Shown here piece by piece: positions 1 to 10,600 of a stretch of 64,000 bases of DNA. Each line of letters opens with the position of its first letter. Positions within the stretch are counted from its first letter, which is position 1. Both the position numbers and the translations under genes were made by a program. The notes below the pieces were generated by a model. The model was not told the origin of the DNA, did no database searches, and saw only the letters and a program-made list of their open reading frames with translations. Source of the DNA: Eutreptiella sp. 'Long Island Sound 2002' (lineage: Eukaryota; Euglenozoa; Euglenophyceae; Eutreptiales; Eutreptiaceae); contig OZ038382.1 in assembly GCA_964036045.1 (NCBI GenBank), positions 149,556,961 through 149,620,960 on the forward strand, in the 5' to 3' direction.

Positions 1-450
1 AGAAGACACTCGAAAAAGGCTCGGGGATTGGTAGGCCCAAGTGTGATACCCGTGAGGAGACACTTGAGATGGACATGAGTAGCCCTCTAGCCGCGCCGAC
101 ACGCCAGAGCTGCTTATGCGGCACGTGTGGACGAAGAAGCGTTGAGGTCAGCGGCTCGCCCAGATGGATCAAGTTGAAAAGTGGAAGATCCATGGGTGCG
201 GGACCCGCAGTCGGGAATACGGACTACGGGAGGTCCGAGCGTGGGAGAAGCGGAGCCCCAGCCGCCTGAAGACAAGGAGATTAGGGGCGTACAGTTGCAC
301 TCCCCGGGTAATGGGGGTTCGGGAGGACTCCGTCTCGAGGGTGTCATTGCTTCGGATGTTGGGGATGCTGTGGGGATCGAGGACCTCTGAGGTGTGAAAA
401 TTCCCTACTAGGACGCCAATTCTGCCAACTTAGACAACTTCATCCTCCAC

Positions 451-672
451 TTGGAAGGTTTTGCCGTGGAACTCCTGGGTGACATGCGGCAGGAGATCCG
501 TGACAAGTGGGCATGCCGCACCTTTCCACACCGTTTGGGCTCAGAGCCAAAGGCGGATTTACGTGATCTGATTTCGGAGAAGAGGATCAGCACGGAGGAG
601 CAATGCCTTGATTGGTTGGAGCAAGAAGAAGGAGTGGACGCTCCAAACCAAAAGCTCGATGATCTTTGGTCA
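451..672 (+). pseudogene. gypsy gag, 5' fragment
   Basis: An acidic and basic mixed, helical-looking segment (LLGDMRQEIRDKW, LDWLEQEEG) reads in one frame up to the LINE-A insertion at 672. Reading straight on from 17589 after removing one TTTGGTCA copy keeps the frame and continues into a similar Arg/Glu-rich segment, so this is the left half of the split gag. The frame is also open a little upstream, but stops before 430 leave the true start unclear. I see no recognisable domain here; the gag assignment comes from the zinc knuckle and protease downstream. Positions 1-430 hold no convincing coding frame and may be leader. Confidence 0.55.
665..672. repeat. Target-site duplication of LINE-A, left copy
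   Basis: TTTGGTCA here and at 17581-17588 flank LINE-A. With a single copy kept, gag codons continue in frame across the site (GAT CTT TGG TCA ATA TGC CTC), which supports an exact 8-bp duplication. Confidence 0.85.
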
Positions 673-688
673 GGTAGGTAGGTAGGTA
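673..688 (-). repeat. 3'-terminal (ACCT)n tail of LINE-A
   Basis: GGTAGGTAGGTAGGTA on the + strand is the ACCT microsatellite that ends the LINE in its own orientation. LINE-B ends the same way at 59302-59320. A simple-repeat tail instead of poly(A) occurs in several LINE clades. Confidence 0.85.
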
Positions 689-1252
689 TCTTCGGGAGCT
701 CGGGATGCCTCCTTTGACATTGCAGGAAGAAGGTCTTACCAAGGGGACGTCCTGTCCCTCCCACTGCCCTATGTCAGGTGCCTCTTGAGCCGCTCCCGCA
801 TGTGCTTGGGAAGGCATTGTCGCGGCCACCCGGTCCATGTGTCCCAGGTGGGAGGGTGTCCCCACATGTGTCCATGGGTAGGGCCACATGCCCCCTCCTT
901 TGGGCGGCAGCTCTGGGGGGCTGCCCAGCCGTGTGGAGTATCTCTCACCACGAGGGGTATTGCTCCCGCTTGTCTACGGTACGACCGCCTCACCCTTGTG
1001 GCTTGAGTTGCGGGGCCACTCTGCTTGGCAGGTGACCCCCTCCTGGACTGTGTACCGGCTCGCCTGTCATCGGTTGCTTCCATGGCTCCGGGTGACGTTT
1101 GCCATGGTCCTCGATGCAGCCTGGCCGGGCTCGGACCAGTGGCTTTGGAGTACCGCTCCTGCCACTGGCCCGGTGGGTCGGCTGGGTCGCCCCAGTGCGT
1201 CCGACCCATGGGGTATTGGTTCTTTCCTGTCCCTCGGCTGCCCTACGTGTGT
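689..1252 (-). other. LINE-A terminal 3' trailer
   Basis: This is non-coding and balanced in composition, unlike the C-rich body. Read on the minus strand, the part near 890-905 (CCGCCCAAAGGAGGGG) recurs in LINE-B near 59070, and both then continue into a CACCCTCCC block. A T/C-rich TTCTTCCTG or CTCTTCCTG stretch precedes each tail. It is probably the region recognised by the element's own reverse transcriptase (inference). Confidence 0.55.
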
Positions 1253-1445
1253 GTAGCGTCCTGGGCCGTTGGGCTCCTGTTCACCGGTGTGCCCGCGCGG
1301 TTTGCTGTGGTGCGTCTGCGGTGTCCTGGGCCAGCTGGCTCCTGTTCACCGGTGTGCCCGCTCGGTGTGTTGTGTTGCATGTGCGGTGTCCTGGGCCCCT
1401 GGGCTCCTGTTTACCGGTGTGCGTGCCGTGTGCGGTGCGCGTGTG
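1253..1445. repeat. 65-bp tandem repeat, three copies
   Basis: The unit holds GCTCCTGTTCACCGGTGTGC and TGCGGTGTCCTGGGCC. Copies start near 1273, 1338 and 1403 with a constant 65-bp spacing and a few substitutions each. It lies inside the LINE-A trailer. Confidence 0.8.
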
Positions 1446-1483
1446 CCATGGGTGGATGTGTCCCTCTTCCTCCCCCCCTAATG

Positions 1484-1572
1484 TTCGTTTTTTTTTTTTG
1501 TTTTTTTTTTTTTTGTTTTTTTTTTTTTTTTTTGAAAAAAGAAAAAGAAAAAACAAAAAAGAGGAAAACAGA
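1484..1572 (-). repeat. Homopolymer A/T tracts in LINE-A trailer
   Basis: Runs of 10 to about 20 T broken by single G are followed by A-rich sequence. On the LINE sense strand these are A tracts. LINE-B has equivalent A tracts at 58186-58530, so they are an inherited trailer feature and not a poly(A) tail; the element continues for another 0.8 kb. Confidence 0.7.
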
Positions 1573-1714
1573 GGCGCGCGTACACTGCAGGCACAGGCAT
1601 GGGCAGCTGGTGCGGCGGTGCTATAGCGTTCTGTCCTCTGGCGTGTGTCGCCGGTGCTGTGGCGGCGGTCGCGCCCCAGGGGTGCGGCTCGCGTGTCCTG
1701 ATGTACATGGGTAT

Positions 1715-2090
1715 GGGTCAGGGTGGGTTTGGTTAGGTGTCTCTTTGCTTCTGGTGCTGGCTGGTTAGGCGGCTGTGTGGGCTGTGGCTGTGGGCTGTGT
1801 CTACGCATTTCCCTCAGCGGGCCTGGTTTGGAGTCAAGGGTTGACGGTTTCGGGTTGTGGCTCGGGTTTGATTTGTGTTGGGGCTTCGGCCCGGTTAGGC
1901 TTGGGTCAGGGTGGGTTTGGTGAGGTGTTTCTTTGCTTCTGGTGCTGGCTGGTTAGGCGGCTGTGTGGGCTGTGGGTGTGGGCTGTGGTTGCGTTGTTTC
2001 CTCGGCGGGTTTGGGTAGGAGTCAAGGGTTAGCGGTTTCGGGGTGTGGCTCGGGTTTGGTTTGTGCTTGTGTTCTGGCTCGGTTAGGTGG
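1715..2090. repeat. 188-bp direct repeat, two copies
   Basis: Copies start at 1715 and 1903 with GGGTCAGGGTGGGTTTGG, followed in both by TTGCTTCTGGTGCTGGC and GGCTGTGTGGGCTGTGG. The spacing is 188 bp. From 2091 to 2814 I see only G-rich trailer with no supported gene. Confidence 0.8.
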
Positions 2091-2814
2091 TTGCGCGGGG
2101 CCGGGCGTGTGGGTAGCGGCGTCCACGGAGTCGTGCGCCCGAGGCGGGTGCGGGGTGGTGCGTGTGGGCCGGCCGTTGGCCGGTGGCCTCACTGGGAGTC
2201 CCACACGGAGGGGTCGGCGGGCGCGCCGGGGGCGTACGCAGCGTGCAGGTTGGGCAGCTGCGGGCGCACGTGCAGGGCGTCGGCGTGCCCGATGGGGACC
2301 TCACTGAGGACCGAGGGGTTGGCGGTAAGTAGTATGCGATGCCCGGGAGGGGTGGTGGTGGGGAGCGGGAGGATGTCCGCGGCCCGCGACGTGGGGGCGA
2401 ACACGGCGTGGGTCGGGTGCGGCCCTGGGAGTGGTGCTGGGGGGAGCGGGACCATAGGACGGCGGTCTACTGTGAGGTGCCAAGCGCCGCGATGGTGGAG
2501 GAGCCGGACTAGGGCGATGCTGTGGCGCAGTGTGTGGGGCTGGGTGCTGGGCGGCGTGGGGACGTGCGGCGGGAGGGGGGGGGGGGCGGGGCAGTGGCGT
2601 GGGAGGGGGCATGGCGGAGGAGTGACGTCAGTGACGTGTGTGTCGTGCTGAGGGTGGAGAGGAGCCCACGGTATCGGGCCCGGGTTCGGCGCCTTTGGGC
2701 GTAGTGGTGCTCGTTGTCGTGTGCGTTGGCTTCCTTCGGCGTCCGGTTTGTTTGGTGACTTCTGGGCGGGGCCTGGCGTGGCGCCCCGTGGTGGTGCTGT
2801 GCTGGATAACGGGG

Positions 2815-3855
2815 TTAGATGGCGGCGCCGCTGGCCGGGGGGTCAGGCGCGTCGTGTTGTGTGGCGCGCAGGGCTTCTGGGGTGTTGTGGGTGTCGCCGG
2901 TGTCGGTGCGCCGACGCTTGTGGGGTGGTGAGGGGGTGTGTGCGTGCGGGGCTGGGCTTTGGGTGATGTCCCACAGGCGGATGCCGTCTCGCCGTGCTTC
3001 CTGGAGGGTCTCCCGCAGGCGCCTGAGGACGTACGGGTGGTCCTGGGGCGCGGGGAGGTTGCGGGGGTGGACTCCCAGGGGGTGGAGCGCATCGGCCAGC
3101 ATGGCTTCCCATGCGGCCTGCGGCATCCGTCCTCCCGCCGGCCGGAGGCGGCAGTTTTCTACCGACCCCTTGCGGGGCCGATGGACCAGGCCCTCGAGGG
3201 AGGGCTCTCCCCGGGCCCACTTCCGCAGCTCCCAGAGCTGCGTGTGGGGCCAGCGCTGCCACCACTGTTCCTGGGCGGGTCTGCGGTCTTGGGCGGAGGA
3301 GTGGGCGTGGGTGGGTGTGATGGGGTCGTGGGGGCCGGCGGCGGTGGCGGGCCTGGGGGATTCCTCGTAGTCCTGCTCCGTGGGGGTGCGTGGGGAGTGG
3401 GGGTGCACGCGGATGTGGACCCGCGGGTGTGCGCGTACGGTCTCCGCCTCGGGGTTGGGCGGGGATTCGTGGCGGCGGCGGTAGTGGGGCATGCGTTGCA
3501 TGTGGGCTGTCATCGGGGGCCGGTAGGGGGGCGTGGGCGCTGCTGGTGGACCCTGGGGCGGTCCGTGGGCCCGGGGTGCGGGCTTTGGGAGGTGGTGGGA
3601 CGAGGCGCGCCGCGCTTCGGCCGCGGCGCGCTCCGCCATGAAGGTGGCGGCGGTGGTGTCGGTGACGGTGGGGGGGCGCCGCGCTGGGCGCTGCTGCCTT
3701 CGGGCCTGGGACGGCTGGGGCCGGATGTCGTAGAGGACATCCTGGGGGGGCCGGGCCCGAGCTGCCGTCCTGGCGCCGGGTTTGGGCCTGGGCTTGGGCT
3801 TGGCTGCGGGCCGCCCTTTGGCGGCGGCCTTGGGCTTCGGCTGGGTCGTGGGCAT
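2815..3855 (-). CDS. LINE-A ORF4: basic Pro/Ala/Arg-rich protein with conserved C-terminal segment
   Basis: I do not recognise a family. From the Met at 3855 it reads 346 aa. The same frame is open upstream to the ORF3 stop at 4222-4224, adding a Ser/Thr-rich stretch and a Lys/Pro/Ala-rich stretch. The N-terminal half is low-complexity and basic, like a nucleic-acid-binding tail. Near residue 200 is a segment with LWELRKW, a Pro/Arg linker and MPQAAWEAML. LINE-B has LQELRRW and MPQAAWEALL at 56085-56260 in the same order, so the segment is under constraint. It lies after ORF3 in the same frame, separated by one TAA. The start codon is uncertain. A structural or RNA-binding role is only a guess. 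Confidence 0.6.
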   Translation of the reverse strand: MPTTQPKPKAAAKGRPAAKPKPRPKPGARTAARARPPQDVLYDIRPQPSQARRQQRPARRPPTVTDTTAATFMAERAAAEARRASSHHLPKPAPRAHGPPQGPPAAPTPPYRPPMTAHMQRMPHYRRRHESPPNPEAETVRAHPRVHIRVHPHSPRTPTEQDYEESPRPATAAGPHDPITPTHAHSSAQDRRPAQEQWWQRWPHTQLWELRKWARGEPSLEGLVHRPRKGSVENCRLRPAGGRMPQAAWEAMLADALHPLGVHPRNLPAPQDHPYVLRRLRETLQEARRDGIRLWDITQSPAPHAHTPSPPHKRRRTDTGDTHNTPEALRATQHDAPDPPASGAAI

Positions 3856-4221
3856 GGGCTTCGCCGGGGCGTGGGCTTTGGCGGCGGTGGGGCTGCTCGC
3901 GGTGGGGGCGGGTTTGGAGGCCCGTTTGGGAGGTGTCCCCCGCGGCCTGGGGGGTGGAGTGCTGGATGAGGACGTGGTGGTGGTGGTGGTGGATGAGGTG
4001 GTCGTGGTGGTGGAGGTTGTGGAGTCGGAGGCGGAGGAGAGGGCCGCGGGAGACGGCGGAGGGTCCCGGGCCTCGGGGGCGGGCGTATGATGCTGGGTCC
4101 TGTAAGTAGCGAGAACGCGGGTGCAGGTTCGGGCATCGGGCGTGTGCGCGCGTTTTCCCTGGTGATCCGTGCGTGCTGGTGCTGGCGTGGCGGTGTTGTC
4201 TCGGCTGTGCGGGCACGTGGG

Positions 4222-7200
4222 TTACCCGGGGGGTGGCCATATCTGCTCCAGGACGCGGGGGTGTGTCTGCTGGAGGTAGTCGAGGGTCTCGAAGAAGCAT
4301 CGCTGGATGCCGGGCATGTCCCCCTCTGTGAGGTGGGGGTAGTTTTGGGTGGGGGTGTGGGGGCCCGGCCATAGCAGCGCCATGAGGCGGGCTGCCACCA
4401 TGTACGGGCATAGTTGTGGGGTGGTGGGGCGTGGGGGGGTGGGTCCCCCGCGGTTTGGGGGGGCTTCCATCTGCTGGGGGCGCAGCGTGACCACCCACAC
4501 CCATCGGTCCGCGGGGATCCCCCAGGTCCGTTGGGTCCACTTGGCGAGGCAATACATCGCCCTACCAAGGCCCTGGTAGCTGCTGCGGATGGAGAGCAGC
4601 GCGTCCAGGGATTCGGGTTCCCACGTGCCCCAGATGTGGGGGTCGTCCGGGTCTTCCCCCCTGGCGTACGTGTCGGGGCCCGGGTTGTGTGTGGGGGGGG
4701 TGTAGTCGGCGGGGAGGAGGGAGTCGGTGCCGTGTACCACCCAGTGGTCTGTGGGTGCGTGGTAGGTGGTGGTGGAGAGGGTGTAGTGCAGATTGTACAT
4801 GAGGGTCATGTACGTGGAGGGGGCTGGCTGCTGCTCGTCGGGGGTGGGGATGTCCCCCGGGACGTGGTGCCGGAAGTTGCTTAGGGAGGCCATCCGGGCC
4901 ACCCATGTTTCCCGCTCCCACTCCTTGGTGCTGTTGGGGGTGGCGTCGGGTGGGGGGTGGGCCATGTTGGGCTCGCGGTAGCGGGTGCGGCCCTGGGTGC
5001 TGTCCCGCTCTGGCACGGGGTGTCCGACCAGGTGTAGCCCCCAGTCGATGGGGGGTACCCAGATCCGGCTCCCCGTGGGGGGCGGGCTCTCGCCGTCCGG
5101 GGTGGCGCGTGGGGGGCGCTCGTGTCGGGCGACGTGGAGGAAGGCGTCGAAGAGGAAGTCTCTGACGCCTTCCCCCAGGGTGGCCGCCTGGACCAGGGTG
5201 GCCGCCCGGATGGGGGTGCTGGTGCCGGAGGTGCGGAGGTACAGCACGACGTCCTGTTCCCCGACCCCCCGGAGGTGCTGCCGTACCGCTGCGGGGTTGT
5301 GCAGGGCGTAGGGCTCGGCCGGTGCGGCGACTGGTGGTGCGGGGTGTGATGGGGGGGGTGGTGTGGGTTGGGGGGGGTGGTCATCGTTGTCGCGCGCGGG
5401 GTCCGGTGATGGGGTCTCTTGCGGCGGCCGCGGGAGGGGGGATTCGCGGTGGCATGTGTCGGCGGGGGCATCGACATCGATTGGTTGGTGCTGGCTGCCG
5501 CGTGTTGTGTCCGTGGCCTGGTCTCGGGGGGGGGGCGGGGGGGGGTGGTGTGGGGGTGGCGCTGTTGGTGGTGGGGGGGGCGGGGGTGGGTGTTGTGCTG
5601 GCTGGGGGTCTGGGCGTCCCTGTGGGTCGTGTGGGTGTTGCGTGTGTGCGCCGTGTGGTCCTTGCGGTTCCTGACTGGTTGTGGTGCCGGGGTGTGGGTG
5701 GGAGGCGGCCGTATGAGCGTCCGGGTGGGGCTGTGGTCCGTATGTAATGGGCGGCTGCCGGTGGATGGTGCTCGCTGGTATGGGGTGTGGGTGGGGGGGC
5801 TGCTGGTGGTGGTGGGGTGGGGGGGGCGGGGGTGGGTGTTGTGCCGGCTGGGGGTCCGGGCGACCCTGTGGGTCGTGTGGGTGTTGCGTGTGTGCGCCGT
5901 GTGGCCCTTGCGGTTCTTGACTGGTCGCGGTGCCGGGGTGCGGGTGGGACGTGACCGCATGAGCCCCCGGGTGGGGCTGTGGTCCGTATGTGATGGGTGG
6001 CTGCTGGTGGATGGTGCTCGCTGTTATGGGGTGTGGGTGGGGGGGCTGTTGGTGGTGGTGGGGCGCCCCTACTCGGTCCTGGTGTTGCCGGTGTGCGTGC
6101 GCGGCTCCTCGCGGGTCCATGGGGGTGTACCGTGGCTCGTATGCCGTGGGTCCGTGTAGTGGGGGCGGCGGGTGGTGCTGGACCGCGTGGTGGTGGTGTG
6201 GAGGGTGTGTCGGTTGTGTGTGGTACCCCGGCGTTGGTGGGTGTGGCGGCAGGGGCTGGTGGTGGTGGTACACGTGATGGTGTGGTGCGGTGATGTGCGC
6301 TATGTGGGGTGGGTGGTTCGCGGGGCCTGGTTGTGCTGGGGCGTGGTGGGGATGTAGCTGGTGGGGGCCGCTGTAGCTTGGGGGCATTAGGGGGTAGGGG
6401 TTGGGAGGGACGGGGGCGCGGTGGTGGTGTTGGTGGTGCCATGTCCCCTGGCTCTGCGCGTACGGTGGTCCTGGCATGGTGTGGACGTGTGTGGGCGGTG
6501 GTGGCTGACTGGGCTGCAGGGTTTGGGTGCTGCGGTAAGGTGGTGGCGGTGGGCGTTGGTGGTGGTGGTGTTGCTGGTGTGCCCCGGGGGTCTGGGCGTG
6601 GGGCGGTGCGGTGTGGCTGGACCCGGGCCTTGGTCGGGGCGTCGCGCCCTGCTGGCGGGCGCGTTGGCGGGCCCCCTGGTGCCGGTGCCCCTTGGTCTTC
6701 TTGGCCTGGTGGGTGTCGGGGGCGGGTGAACCCCCCTGTCCCCGTGGGGGCGACGGGGAGCGGGCGCGCCAGCGGTGTGCCTCTTGGAGGCTCGTCTTGA
6801 GGCCTCTGACGTAGGCCTCCTGGTCCGTGAGGCTCATCCGCGTGGCGGTGGCCTCGTCGGGGGCGGCCAGGTGGGTGTCCCGGAAAGACGCCCAGCCCTC
6901 CGGGGGTGTCCGTTGTGTGGGCTGGGGGTGGTGTGCCGGGTAGAGGAGTGCGCCCAGGGGGTAAGGTGTTCCCTTCCGTCGGCCGAGGGCGTTTGCGAAC
7001 CGGCGGCACGTGGCTCGGAGGTAGGCTGCTATCTCCTCTGGTGCCGTGTCGGCCCACGCTTCCGGCGTCAGGGCTGCTGCTTGGGGGGCCGGGAGTTGTG
7101 GGTCTGGGAGGTGTAGGTCTCGGTGGTGGAGGTATAGGGCGAGGAGGATGTGGCGGGCCGCCACGTTCAAGCCGCCTCCGCTGTGGCGTAGGGGTGGGCT

Positions 7201-7680
7201 GTGGGGGGGCAGGGGTGTGTTGCCCGTGGCCACGGCTATGGCCCATGCGTGGTCCGCCGCGTCCGCCACGTAGTACCCTCCCAGTTGGTCCCGGAGAGTG
7301 TCGGTGAGGTACCCGAAGAAGCTGGGGTGGCTGGCGGGCGGGGGTGCGGCTGGGGCTGCGGGCCGTTCGCGGTGGCGGGGGTTGAGGTCCCCGCAGTGGG
7401 GGCAGTGGGTGAGGCGGTGCGCGGCTCCCAGGCAGACCCAGTGGTCTGGGTTGCAGGGCAGGGCTGTCTGTGGTAGCCGCTGGCGAGCGCAGAGGGGGCA
7501 TGCGGTGGCTGGTGGTTGGTGGTACCTGTGGACGGACGGCGGCGTGGGGGGATGGGGGCTGGTGGCGCGCGCATGCTGGTGGGAGCGTGTGCGGTGCCTG
7601 TGGCGCCCGTGTGTGCTGTGCCAGTGCTGTGCCCGGTGGACGGTGTGTAGACGTGGTGGGGGTTCGGTGTTGGTATGTCA
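4222..7680 (-). CDS. LINE-A ORF3: zinc ribbon, long His/Pro-rich middle, Ulp1-like protease domain
   Basis: The frame opens just after the ORF2 stop and runs to TAA at 4222. Near 7390-7510 a C-x2-C ... C-x2-C zinc ribbon is visible (CPLC ... CPHC). A globular region follows (7000-7380), then about 400 residues rich in His, Pro and Gln with an 82-codon tandem duplication. The C-terminal 300 residues match LINE-B ORF3: IWVPPIDWG, then H in NLHYTLS, then HGTD, then Cys in QLCPYM (codon 4408-4410). In Ulp1/C48 proteases the order is His, Asp, Gln, Cys. The Gln five residues before Cys is absent here but present in LINE-B, so this copy may be weakened. No good ATG lies in frame at the start; ATG at 7694-7696 overlaps the ORF2 stop as ATGA but is in another frame. 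Confidence 0.65.
5581..6072. repeat. 246-bp (82-codon) tandem duplication within ORF3
   Basis: Two copies start at 5581 and 5827 with CGGGGGTGGGTGTTGTGC, differing by scattered substitutions. The 246-bp length keeps the ORF3 frame, so each copy encodes the same His/Pro/Gln-rich block. It is absent from LINE-B ORF3. Confidence 0.85.
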
Positions 7681-7692
7681 CGGGGTAGGTTC

Positions 7693-10600
7693 TCATGGTT
7701 GGTAGAACAGGAGTTTGAGGAGGTGGGCTTGGTCTGTTGGTGGCAGGGTTGCCGCATGCTGCAGGTATTTGTGGGTGCGGTATGTGAGCTGCTCCGCCGT
7801 CTTGGCAACGGCCGTTCGCTGCATGTGTGCCGCCGTGGCCTGGGGGTCCTCCGCGTGGGTGCGTAGTAAGGTGTAGACGGCAGTGGGGACGAGTCCCCTG
7901 CGGACTGCCTCGAGCACCTCCGTCTGCTTGAGGACGGTGGTGAGTTGCTGGGTCGCCGGGGACTGCGCCAGCCATCCGGCGTGCTGTGCGATGGTGTGGG
8001 TTGGGTTCCAGTCTGTGAGGGTGTCCAGTCCCCTGTACAGGGAGCACGCCTTGAAGTGGTCCCACGTTTCTTCTTCCGCGTGGCTGCAGATGCATTTGGT
8101 GTGTCCTGCGGGGACGTGGATCGAGCGGCGCGTATACCATCGGTGGTATCGGGTGAGGAGGGGAAGTTGTTCGAGGGCGAGCTGGAGTCGGGGCTTTTGT
8201 AGGTGTGCTGGGAGGCTATCCGGGCGCAGGGCGGAGTAGTAGAGGGGGGTGTGGACGGAGTTTTCGAGGCGTCGGAGGAGTTCGGTGTTTGCTGGGTGGC
8301 CCAGTGTGGCGGCGAGTTGCTGGATGGGTGTGGGGTAGTGGTACTGCTTGTCTCGATCTGTGTACGGCGTGTCCTCGGGCATCCATTGGGGGGGCTGTGC
8401 GGCCAGGGGTATCGGGGGCAGGTGCTGCAGGTGGCTGTGGTGTGGGGTGTCCAGTCGCACGCGTTCGAGCCCTGGGGTGTGGTTGGTGTTCTGGTGTTTG
8501 GCCTGCGTGTCTGCGCGTCCATTGCCGTATGCGTAGCGGTGCGACTCCTGCTTGACGATGTGTAGGGCGTCCTGGGGGTGCATGCCCTTGAAGGCCATCC
8601 ATAGTCCCAACGCTTGTGTGGTGAGGCCGGAATCGAGTGCTTTGTGGAGGGGTAGGTCCGCAAGGCGCCTGGTGAGGTGGATGTCGACCGTGGCGTCCAC
8701 GACTACCCAGATGTTGCGGGGCCGGACCGTCGTGGGTGGCGGTGTGGCGGTGACGGCGTCTGCCATGGTGCGCAGTTCGCCGTGGGAGGACGCCCCAAAG
8801 ATGGTGGTCCCGGTGTGGTGTTCCACGTGGAGGCCGTCCGCGCGCCGGGTGATGCGCACGGAGGCGCAACCGACTGTGGGGGTGCGTTGCTGGGTGCCGG
8901 ATGCGTCAGTGAAGTAGATGATGTCGGTGTCGCTGGGTATGGGTAGGCGGGCGATTGCTGTGGGGTGATAGACGTAGATGGGGTTCCCCTGGGTGGTTCT
9001 GGCGGTGATTTGCGTGGGTTGCAGTAGTGGCGCTGCATAGACGCCTATTCCCTGGGTGATGATGGCCTGGGCTCGTGGGGTGAGGCGGAGGAGGCCCCTG
9101 TCTGGGCGTCCCTGGGTGATATACGCGTACATCAGGTGGAAGAGATATCCCGTATTGGGGTGGAATTTCTGGCACGTGATGGTCTGTCGCCGCTCCGTGT
9201 CGTCCTTGTCGCCGCGGAGGGTGGGGCATTTGTGCTGTAGGGGGCGCATGGGTGCCTCCTGAGGTCCTGCGCGGTGTGGGTCGCAGCGGTCGTACTCCAT
9301 GGCTACGCTGTCCGGGTCTGCCTGCTCGTTGGTGAACGTCCATGTCGCCGTGGGTGTTCGGGTCCAGGCTACGTGCGCCGGGTGGTCCGGGGGTACCCTG
9401 TGAAACCAGGGGGAGAGCCATGCCTGCTGGTCGGCGGTGGCGGCGGCGGTGGGGGTGTGGTAGTGGGTGGAGATGAGGTGCAGCAGGGGCCACGGCGTGT
9501 CGAGGGCTGCCGGGCCGCAGTGCCAGCACGTGCGTGGTATGCCCTGGTCACTGTGTCTGACTGGTGGTACATCGGTCTCCGGTGCATTGTGTTTGGGGAT
9601 GGACCAGGGGGCATGGTGTCGCTGGACGGTGCGGGTTACATGTTTGTGGCCGTTTGGTGCTAGCAGCAGGATGGTGGGTGGTGTCCAGCCTTCGGCTGAC
9701 GGGGTGGGCTCCCCCTGCGTCGTGCCGCCGTCGTTGGGGGTCTCGTGTTCGCTCAGGCGGGGCCGGGGGTGCTGGCGCTGGAAGGCTGTGTACGCCGTGT
9801 CGATGTCTTTGGGCCCCGGCATGTCGCGCCCTGCCTTCGTAGCACATGCGCGGAGGTACGCTTGGAAGACGTGGCGTGCCGGCCATTGTGGGTCGGAAAG
9901 GAACGGGGCGTGGTGGGCGTCGCATTGGGCCATGATCTGCATCTGTGTTGGGGTGATATACACTATGGTGATGGTGGCCCCTAGGAGGCGCAGGGTGTCC
10001 ACCTCGCCTGCCGGGTGTCGGTGGATGTCCCTGTGTGTGGCCACGAGTGGCCCCTGTTGGTCGCAGTGGTGGTTTGTCAGGATGGCGTGCGTGTGGTGCG
10101 GTAGGAGGAGTTGTAGCTGGGCCCAGATGCCAGTGCCCACGGGGGTGGAGACGCCGTGTTGTGCCAGTATCCACCGGGGGCAGGTGTTGCGGGCCATTTG
10201 CGCTTCTTTTATGCGTATGGCCGCCGCCTCGCGAACTTCTGGTTGGTGGTTGTGTGTTACCCTGTGTAGGAGGTGTGCTGCGTGTTTGGCATAGGCCATG
10301 TCGACCAGGGCGCCCGTATTGTCTCCGTAGTAGCGCCAGTGGGCCATCATGGCCTCCTTGGGGAAAGACGTGGGCCAGCCTCCGTGTTGCGCCCATGCCT
10401 TCGTCACTTGTTGTCGAGCGTGGCGTAGTGCGTCTTGGGGGCGCGGGAGGTGCAGGGCTTGGTACCCGATGGCCGCGTTGAGCACTGCTTCCATGAAGTA
10501 CGCCAGGCCCTGCGTAGACAGGAGGTCCCCCCTGGCAATTTGGGTTAGCCGGGCGAGGCGCTCTTCTAGCTTGCTTGGGAGTGTGATGTGGTGGTGCCGC

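Noticed and set aside
1484-1572. Poly(A) tail of LINE-A
   Set aside because: The element continues 0.8 kb further to the ACCT tail and target duplication, and LINE-B has similar internal A tracts.
2843-4568. Two long minus-strand frames (569 and 352 codons) over ORF4
   Set aside because: Phase shadows of ORF4 and of the ORF3 end; Pro/His-rich with no conserved block.
5381-8140. 919-codon minus-strand frame overlapping ORF2 and ORF3
   Set aside because: Low-complexity Pro/Thr/Arg in the wrong phase. The zinc ribbon and protease lie in the neighbouring frame, and ORF2 occupies the right-hand part.
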